Shown here in pieces: positions 56,561-64,000 of a stretch of 64,000 nt of DNA. Numbering within the stretch: the first letter of the stretch is position 1; each line of letters opens with the position of its first letter. Source of the DNA: Ligula intestinalis. Taxonomy: Eukaryota; Platyhelminthes; Cestoda; Diphyllobothriidea; Diphyllobothriidae. Both the position numbers and the translations under genes were made by a program. The notes beneath the pieces were generated by a model that saw nothing but the letters and a program-made list of their open reading frames with translations, ran no database searches and was not told the DNA's origin. Where the stretch lies: positions 39,278,970 through 39,342,969 of the forward strand of contig JAYGXS010000001.1 of assembly GCA_036362985.1 (NCBI GenBank), in the 5' to 3' direction.

Positions 56561-58445
56561 GACAAGTCTGTTGGGGATCCCGCAGGTTTTACCGGAACAC
56601 TTTGTTCCCAATCATTGTGCTGGGGACAGCCTTCCACCAAGGATGCTTCCACTGTTCAAACTGACTAGCCTAGAACAATAACAAACTTTAAAGTAAGTTA
56701 AATGATAATACATATTAGGAAAATCTACAGATATAAATCGACAACGCTTCTAAATACAGTGAAATAAATGCATTTACCATTTATTAAAGTATATTTCACT
56801 GCGCATCCTACTTCCCCACCCCATAAACCCTATAACCACCGTTTTCGCAGGAAAAAATGCAGGTTGTATGGATTAATTATTGGGGCTACATAAGCTACCG
56901 TAACTTCGACTTATAAGTGCAAATAGAATTTTCAGATGTGTAGATTAATCGAACTTCCCTTTCCTCAAATTTTTTCATGGAGATTTGTTGCAATGGATTA
57001 CAATTATATTCCGATCGTCCTTGTAACATCGGCAAATATTTTAATGTTTCCGTATTTTTGTGTTTTTCCCATAAATTTAGATTCTTTTCTAATATAGATT
57101 GTTTCTGGTGTATGTTTGCATGGTCAAATATATTTTTTTGTTTAGCGTCTCAAGTGTCGGTGTGGCAAAAAGAAATGCGATCAAAAAGTTTACTATCTCG
57201 TTTTGTGACAAAATGTCTTCGGAAATGTGCAAAAGGTAACTCTTACAGTTTAATTTGTGGCTTGTTTTTCAAAACAATGCGATTCCTGATTTTCATTGAC
57301 TTTATATCATATTTCCCGATTCCGAAGGGGTTTTTCGGAAAATTGCCCGCTATAGTAATTATCTTTTTATAGTACAATGCACAAAATGAAGAGATTTTTC
57401 TGTCATATTAAATACCATAGGCACTTTCTTGGATATTCGACAACCTCCAATTTCATCTTCCGGCTTTCCTTCAATAAACAAGATTGAATATTCTGGTTTC
57501 TTCATGAAACGGTATGTTTACTCTCAACTCCAATCAAATTAACAAGAATAAATCTATGCTAGTCTATTCACTCATAGTTCGATCACGACATTGCAGAGTT
57601 ACGTCATCTACTGTGGAAGTCAGCTATCAGTGAAAATCAGTAATCGGGTTAATCATATGGGTGGTCAGGAGAAAGATCTGTAGACTGCGCGCACACCCAA
57701 ATCGTCCGCTGGTGTGGCCTGCGTCGACCTAAAGACGAACACGTTGCGGGAAATGAGTCAAATCGAAAATGGCCGGGGCTTACATGCTAGAAGTTGACCT
57801 CAGATGTGTTTCTCGTCCCACTGTCGGTGTTTTCGGCGAGCCAGCCGGCTCTACTTTGTTCGGGAGTTAGCCGCCGGCCGATTAAAATGAAGGCAGCCGT
57901 TTATGCAGGGAAGCAGTAACCGGTTGAATCAGCCCCGGCAAAAGCCTTCAAAAAACCAGCGAGAAAATGGACACTGGACACACAGACAAATTTTTCCAAG
58001 CTCAATGCATATAGACCGAAGTTTTGTGAAGAGGCAAAATTATGGTAAAAGCGTAGACAAGAAAAGTGTAAGATAAAATTCTGTTATTCCCCCCCCCCGC
58101 TTCCTTCTCCCCGCAAAACAGGCTGGAAACCATAGGGAGGTTGAGCAGCTTCATAGTAAGTCCCCCTTACAGGCTGGCAGAAGAAAGATAAGTATTTTTG
58201 AAGTACGGTCTCAAATAGACTGAGGCCTGCGGTCGCTGCGACAACTGGCATTTTTGGGAGCAAAGTGGAGCCTCATCTAGAAGAATTTTTGGCAACGAGC
58301 GGGCCATTCGCAAAAAGTCTTTTCGGTTGGCGTGATTCCATTCAGCTAGCGAATTATCAGTGCAGCTGTGTGCCTGTGTCCACCGCTAAGTCTTGCTCCA
58401 AGTGCGTGGGTTCTCAGTTGCCTGCAGTCAATCAGTGAATTGGAT
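56561..58445. other. Unrecognised; possible 90-bp exon-like block
   Basis: A 131-codon ORF (56,977-57,372, plus) is Phe/Cys/Lys-rich and unrecognised. Within it, 57,146-57,235 is exactly 90 bases, preceded by a T-rich stretch ending TTTAG and followed by GTAACT, and is open in two frames. This is suggestive of an exon only. The 12.3-kb repeat has a relative near 56,815-56,870. Confidence 0.35.
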
Positions 58446-59562
58446 CGCAAAATGAGGCTTTCGGATGAGGGGCTCGGTGCCGGAACTCGTTAACCGAGGC
58501 TCCACTGTAACTAAATGACAAAGATAAATGCCTTTGGAGGGTAAATATTAGTTTGCGCAACACAAAAAAACTCTATCATAATGGTTAAAGCTGAGTTCGG
58601 GACGAAATTTAGAAAAAATTTGGCGGGCAACAATTCCGAAGCTGAAATTTTGCTTGACGGAGTTTGCTCGTGGTTCCTCATCTCAAATACTAGAGTCCAG
58701 CTTGCAGCTTGTAGTCTGCAACTTTTAGAAGCAAACGGTTTGCACATTTGACCAGCGAACATTGCGAGATGCCAGGTTATACGTACGGAAGGCTTATCTA
58801 TCGGGATTCATTAACCCCGGTAACTGATTGATAAATGTACTTTTTGCCCTTTTTAATTTCATCGGATTTCAGCTTGATGTTTCCTGGACAACAAATTTGG
58901 TATTCATATCAGCTTCGGTCCGAGTGTGAATTTTTTTCAAAAGATTTACTTCGAATTTGAGCATTAATTTCTAATTAAATAAAAAAGGATAATATTGAAA
59001 TTGTTGCTGCGAAGACCGCCTGATTTTTTTGCAAGACGAATCTTTCATGTTAGGAGCTCGGTGCCGGAACTCGTTAACGGAGATTCCATTGCAATAATAT
59101 GAAAAAGATCCATGCCTTTGGGGGGAAAGTTTAGCTTGCATAAGACAGACGAGCTCCATCATAGTTCTAAAAGCTCGGTTCGGGAAGAAATCTAGAAAAG
59201 TTTGACTGAGTTTTCTCGTGGTTTCTAGCATCAAATGCTAAGGTTCACATATACATTTATTCTGTGCAGCTTGCAGAAGCAAACCATTTGCACTTTTGAC
59301 TAGCGGACATTTCAAGAAACCAGGTTGTATGTACGGAAGGCTTATCCATTAGGAGACACTGCCTTTGGTAACCGATTGATGAATATACCGTTTACCTTTT
59401 TTAATCTCTTCACATTGCAGTTTCAGTTTCCTTGAACATCAAATATAATATTCATATCAGCTTCGGACCCAGTCTGAAAAAAACATTTTTTAAATATTTG
59501 CTTCAAATTTGGACATTAATTTCCGAGTAAATTAAAAAGGACCATATTTAAATTGTTGTTTA
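58446..59562 (+). repeat. Tandem direct duplication, period ~584 bp
   Basis: Unit 1 runs from ~58,446 to ~59,010 and unit 2 from ~59,030 to ~59,562. Shared landmarks in the same order: GCTCGGTGCCGGAACTCGTT, AATGCCTTTGG, TACGGAAGGCTTATC, TTCATATCAGCTTCGG and ATTAATTTC. Copies differ by many substitutions. Unit 1 has an extra ~45 bp (around GGCGGGCAACAATTCC). No coding potential is shared. Confidence 0.85.
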
Positions 59563-61700
59563 TAGCCCAGAACTCGCATGTGGCTGATTAGCCGAGCCCC
59601 TCGCAACCGCGTCAGGCAGCGGCATACGAGTGGCGAAAAATCCGTGTATGTTCTGTCAACTGTCCGTGTGGTATGTCATCCAGTAGAAGAATGTATTGTA
59701 TGTACTGGGCAAATAAATGCGGAACCCAAAATACAGAGCTACCAACAGTCAACAAGGCAGGTTGTGATATAATAACCAGGTTATATGATAGTAGTACTAC
59801 AAGTAGTATAAATTCTATATGGCAAAGGTCTCCTACCGTACTTCCGACATAGGTTACAGTAGCTTAAAGTCCAGACACGCATTCTATACTGTTATTTCCT
59901 TATTCTTTGATTATTTTGGATCATCTTCTAAAATTCTAAACATTTTACTTCATAAGTACCTAGCTTTGACCTGGAGGGGTTTTCTTTGCTTGATAGGCAA
60001 ATCCTTTAATGCTGACTAGCTATGCATCGGCCATTTGCTCATTCATTTCTGTGAGACCATCTGTGGAGGCTCTAGATCGAAAATCCTAGGAAACCAATTA
60101 TCGCCGATATATCCCAACCAGCACTCAGGACCGATCGGTGAACTTCACTTTCAGGTGGCTTTGAATAGTTCGGATCGTTGCCAACAAGACGTCAGCCATG
60201 TTTCGGGTAATGGTGCTCCGATCACACCTAGACGCCGTTATTTGTTGACTGTCTCTAACGGTAGGTTCGATTGAGTCTTCGAAGGGTCTGATGAAGAGAA
60301 TTCTGCTTCCAGTGATCTCATCTCTTTCCTCTGAAATGCCTCCAGGAGCTCGCATAACTGTGCCTATCACTAAACCAAAGCCAAGCTCAAACAGGGCAGT
60401 TTTTCGGGTTGAGGCTTCGGCTAGCTGATAGAGCTGGCTGCGATAGCAAATGAGTAAGAAATAACCAAACCCGGTCTCCTTTTTGATTGTCTGTACTACT
60501 TTTAGCTGCTTGTAGAGCAACGTGTTTCTTAATTTAAAAAAAAGTTTTCATCAACGAAAGTTGGGACAAATAAACCGGAAAACGTTTGATCTACAACTTT
60601 CTGAGAATTGGACTTGCAATTTGTTATGCCATCATCACATACAACTCTCGATTTATGTCTTTAGTTTCGAAAACAGTTTTAACCCTCATGACAGATTTCA
60701 GGCTTGACCACTGCATTGGTTGATTTTTCAGAAAGTAATTTAATTTTTTTGACTTTTCCAAGTTTCCTTTTTAGGACAAGTTTTGACTCAATGAATATTT
60801 AGCAGATTGTGCGTACTTTTTCTGCAGATAAACCTGATTTTGGTAGTTTAGGAACATTTTCTGTGTATTGCTGTGTAAATGTTCCACAAATAAAAGAAGT
60901 TTGACAATTTACTTTCATACCCCTAAGTATTCACCGAAACGTGTTATTAAGAACGGAACGAAATTAAAGAGTAGGTTGATTGCCGCTAAAAGGCAAAACC
61001 TCTTTTTTTAAATAAACCACCCACAATAAACTTCACGTTTAGCTCTATTCTACCGATAGTTAAAAGGTCCTGCCCACCCTAAATCGGTTCCGACACGTAG
61101 TATGTACCACAACTGTTTTCTCTCATATAAAACAGTTTTGGCGGACCAGAACTGCCTGGCTGGGGAAGAACTGAGATTGAGTTTGATTTCTAGAACATAA
61201 GTGAACCCATTAACTCTGTAAACTGTGTAAACAAAGGCCTCACTGTACAAAACTCTCGACTATTTCCCAGAAGTCCGGATTGAATTTCAAACGCACGCGA
61301 AATCTCGTACTGGATTGTGAAATGACCGTTGGGTGCTATCTTGACGCGGGCTTAACCGCCAAACTACGCAACAACTGACAAATTAGGGGAGCCTCTTCCA
61401 AAAATTTGTATAACCCAGGAGCAAGGAGTAGACTCTACGACTTCCAGTAAAAATCTGGGTAAAATTTAAGATCAAGGCTTCATTTGAATGTCATTAAGAC
61501 CACCGCCCAGGACTGGAACGACAGAATACTCTAGGAAGCCTTTTACAGTTCTGCTGTGCATACAAGGAGATTTTTGGTATGTGCTGTTATCTCTTGCACA
61601 AGAGGATGGAGCTCTTGCGTCCGAACTATGGCGAACGTCAGCAATAGTACCAGTACGACTAACACCCATCTACATTACTAGTTAGCTGTAGTAGTAATAG
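59563..61700. other. Unrecognised; one 131-codon minus ORF
   Basis: The minus-strand ORF at 60,125-60,520 includes LAEASTRKTALFELGFGLVI and RDQQITASR-like stretches. It is even in composition, unlike AT-driven chance ORFs, but I cannot name a family. The plus-strand ORF 60,035-60,274 overlaps it antisense. Confidence 0.35.
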
Positions 61701-62000
61701 GAGTATCCGTATCCGTCTCGGTCTCCTTGAGCCTGTCTTGGCACCTACTGAAGGTGACTGAGGGTATATAATACGGTAGTACCTGCGGAAAGTCTACTGT
61801 TATTTAAGCCTAAGTTAGAAAGCGGCCGACACCTGGCCCCGTTTGGTCTTCTTGACCCCGGATAGAGGTGGAGAGTGCGATTGGTGCCTGCTACGTCTAA
61901 TATCATTTAAATATATCTACTGATCTCCAGTCACCTTCCCTGCCCAATTTGTCTAGTGCATACGATGAACTTCATTGAAATCTATGGTCGAACACACACA
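61701..62000 (+). repeat. R2 family, copy 8
   Basis: GCCGACACCTGGCCCCG, TTTGGTCTTCTTGACCCCGG, GAGAGTGCGATTGGTGCC, TACGTCTAATATC and CTTCATTGAAATCTATGG, in the R2 order. The 5' limit is uncertain. Confidence 0.6.
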
Positions 62001-62976
62001 GGAAGGTCAAATGGGTGCGTACCTCACGCCGGGTGTGAACTTTTAATCACGTCATTCTCTGCACTCGATCTCATCATCTCTATCCGGCTTCACATACAGC
62101 ATCAAACCGTGGAAAGAGGGCAAAGGAGTAAGGTCAGTCCAAATGGCACCATTGCACACTCTGCTCATTAAAATAAATCTTATGCATTGTTAAACTCGCG
62201 GAGTTGATGAAGGTCGTAGCTCATAAGGTGACCTACTGACTAATTAATTGTCTCCATCTCAACCATGAAAATCAGCCTATAATGACTCCAATTTTCACTT
62301 GCTTACTGTCCGAGACTCATTTACTGGAGCCTGCTTCATGTGTATGCAGAGTCCACAAAATTCATATTCTGTCACATAAGACATCATTTTAACGCGCATT
62401 TTTCGTCGACGTGAATTCATTGTGCTAATTAAACAGGAGAGTGTATGAAGACAAGTAAGCAGACGCCACGCACCTCCCTCTACTTATAATCTATTTCACA
62501 TACAGTTAGCCACTATCCTCATGAGTCAGTGCTTGTTCCTGTCAATCACTTCTGCAGACTTCTGAGTCTTCAGGAACGTCTCCATGGTTTTGAAACCATC
62601 AGGTTGAAGGAAGATAATTCAGTCGGAATTTAGCCCTTTTCGCCATTTTAATTACCATTATGCTCGCAGCACTTCTCTAAAGGGATGAAGGTTCAATTAT
62701 TCTATTGAGTCAAGTCCGGTAAAGTTTATTGTGGGAAGTGTAGGCAAACGTCTTTGAACTCCCTATTGGTACACAGTAGTGAAAAAATGCATCGGTACAG
62801 CAGAACATTCCTAAAGAGATTGTTTGCATAAGTGTGATTTAAAGATCATGCAAGCTCCTGAAACGAATTGGTGAGGATTACATAAATGGCCTCTTAAGCA
62901 GAATGCAGGGAAGATGAACGCCCCGCACAAGTAATGAGGGTAGCCCAGGACGTAATTCCAAGAAGAGCCTATCGTA
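62001..62976. other. No recognisable gene
   Basis: Nothing conserved is seen between the R2 and R1 copies. Confidence 0.45.
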
Positions 62977-63320
62977 GGGGGTTGAGTAAGTTAAACCTTA
63001 GCAATTGCGACCTTCAGGCCCGGTTCCTTAGGAGAAGTACATTTTTGAGAGGCCAGAGTGGTAGGAACAGTTTATTCTGTACGTAAGGAAGTGGAGAATA
63101 GGCAGAAGTAATTTGACTGTCAGATGAGCGAGCAGCCGCACGCTACAGGGTCACTTCTGAAGTGAGGTGGTGCGGCCTTTGTGAGAGTCAGCCTCGAGAG
63201 GTGATTGGTCGGACGGATTGGCTAGACGGATGGGCTTAGGCGGCCAGTGCATACGTACTCGTTAGTGGCGATGAGCCTTGGCACATGCTTGCCTGCGCGG
63301 AGTGAGTCACTACAAGCCAA
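62977..63320 (+). repeat. R1 family, copy 5
   Basis: GGGGGTTGAGTAAGTTAAAC, CTTAGCAATTGCGACCTTCA, GGCCCGGTTCCTTAGGAGAA, GAGAGGCCAGAGTGGTAGGA, GTTTATTCTGTACG, GTGGAGAATAGGCAG. Its 3' part (GATTGGTCGG...GTGAGTCACTAC) differs from copies 2 and 3. Confidence 0.75.
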
Positions 63321-63344
63321 TGTCCGCTTGTCCTGGATCTGACG

Positions 63345-63540
63345 GTAACCCTAATATAAACCTAAACCGTAGCCCTACTCTTAACTCTAACACTAACCTA
63401 AGCCATTACTCTACAGTTAGTACTAACCGTGACTCTGGAGCTAAACTTAGTCTTAACTAACATTTAAGCCAACTTTAACTCTAACCTTAAATCTAACCCT
63501 ATAGTCAAATCTAAAAACTATAATCTTAACCCAATTGTTT
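63345..63540 (+). repeat. Degenerate CCCTAA/CTAACC telomere-like stretch
   Basis: About 195 bases of worn units such as AACCCTAATATAAACCTAAA, TCTAACACTAACCTAAGCC and CTAACCTTAAATCTAACCC. Flatworm telomeres are TTAGGG repeats, so this could be a decayed interstitial telomeric tract. Its relation to 27,330-27,490 instead points to a dispersed repeat. Confidence 0.65.
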
Positions 63541-64000
63541 CCCAGAATTTGGCGCAAAAGATGCCTCTATTATGGGTGGTTCTTCTTCGAATGCCTGTTT
63601 TAGGAGGCCATACAAGTCATCCTTACTGAATAACTTCTTGGAAGATATATTGAGGGTCCTCCTACGCCCGGTAGTGTTTTACATTGAGGAAGTAGTCCTG
63701 AGGACGGAAGAAGTAATAGTCCATTGGCGCTAGCGCTGAGGTGCTTTAATGGCGCAAGTTCGACGCTGCCAGCTGACTAAAGCAGTTTTTGTGAGATTAT
63801 TTTCACATAGCGCATCGGTCACCATACGTTATCGTACACGGTGGATTTTTCATGGCATGTGTATTCAAGGGCAGAAAAAAGACCACTTTGGCTTTGCGTT
63901 TATGGAGAAACACATGCCCTAGCGTGTTTTTATCTGACGCACTGACTAATTACAATGTGCCTTCTGCGAAGGTAGTTTACCACAATACTATGCGGAACTT
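63541..64000. other. No gene; flank shared with 27.9 kb
   Basis: GTTTTAGGAGGCCATACAAG with TCATCCTTA at ~63,597-63,625 matches GTTTAGGAGACCATGAAAGT with CATCCTTA near 27,909-27,940. Nothing else is recognised to the end. Confidence 0.5.

Noticed and set aside
63345..63540. A true chromosome end
   Set aside because: The units are degenerate, unique sequence continues to 64,000, and a related tract lies at 27.4 kb.
1..64000. CRISPR arrays, operons, bacterial promoters or terminators
   Set aside because: No regular short repeats with spacers. Content and gene density are eukaryotic.

Overview
This window looks like repeat-rich, gene-poor DNA from a flatworm (Platyhelminthes). A tapeworm of the diphyllobothriid type is my best guess, but that is inference. 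The basis is the content: several Penelope-like elements (PLEs) whose GIY-YIG and reverse-transcriptase segments read like those of trematodes and cestodes, a Pif1-type Helitron helicase, a jockey/CR1-like LINE tail, tRNA-derived SINEs, and long AT-rich stretches with only short chance ORFs. Two 10-N scaffold gaps (36,040-36,049 and 49,248-49,257) mark a draft assembly. I could not support any intact host gene, rRNA or canonical tRNA. All recognisable coding sequence is mobile-element debris.

Layout. 0-6 kb: a PLE tail with a hammerhead-like motif (minus, ~3.05 kb), the C-terminal GIY-YIG part of a PLE (plus, 4.39-4.88 kb) and T-rich low-complexity DNA. 6-13 kb: mostly unexplained. 13.3-14.9 kb: a 541-bp foldback element, a 101-bp Tigger/pogo-like MITE and a SINE remnant. 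18-26 kb: CT-rich simple sequence, several copies of a GC-rich interspersed family (R2), and a PLE tail with the clearest small hammerhead-type motif (minus, 21.24-21.28 kb). 26-32 kb: repeat family R1, a degenerate TTAGGG-like stretch, a PLE tail, a LINE C-terminus and another R2. 33.2-34.4 kb: PLE-A (minus), open apart from one TGA, followed by its 3' region and hammerhead motif. 39-46 kb is the densest part: a PLE-C tail carrying two insertions, a SINE, the long decayed PLE-B (minus, with the catalytic YVDD segment deleted), and a Helitron whose 3' terminus lies at 43,066 and which carries an inverted duplication of its own dead helicase. 47.8-49.8 kb: another hammerhead-bearing PLE tail and a second PLE-C tail. 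51-64 kb: R1 copies, a three-SINE cluster, a 584-bp-period tandem duplication, R2, and a second degenerate telomere-like stretch.

How the parts relate. The elements fall into a few families. PLEs (subtypes A, B and C) end in 3' regions that hold hammerhead-type motifs in two structural classes. R1 and R2 are unclassified dispersed repeats with at least six and eight copies here. Comparing copies inside the window gives empty sites (PLE-C), a shared frameshift (Helitron) and conserved ribozyme cores, so several events can be reconstructed without outside data. Family names rest on remembered motifs, since no database search was possible.
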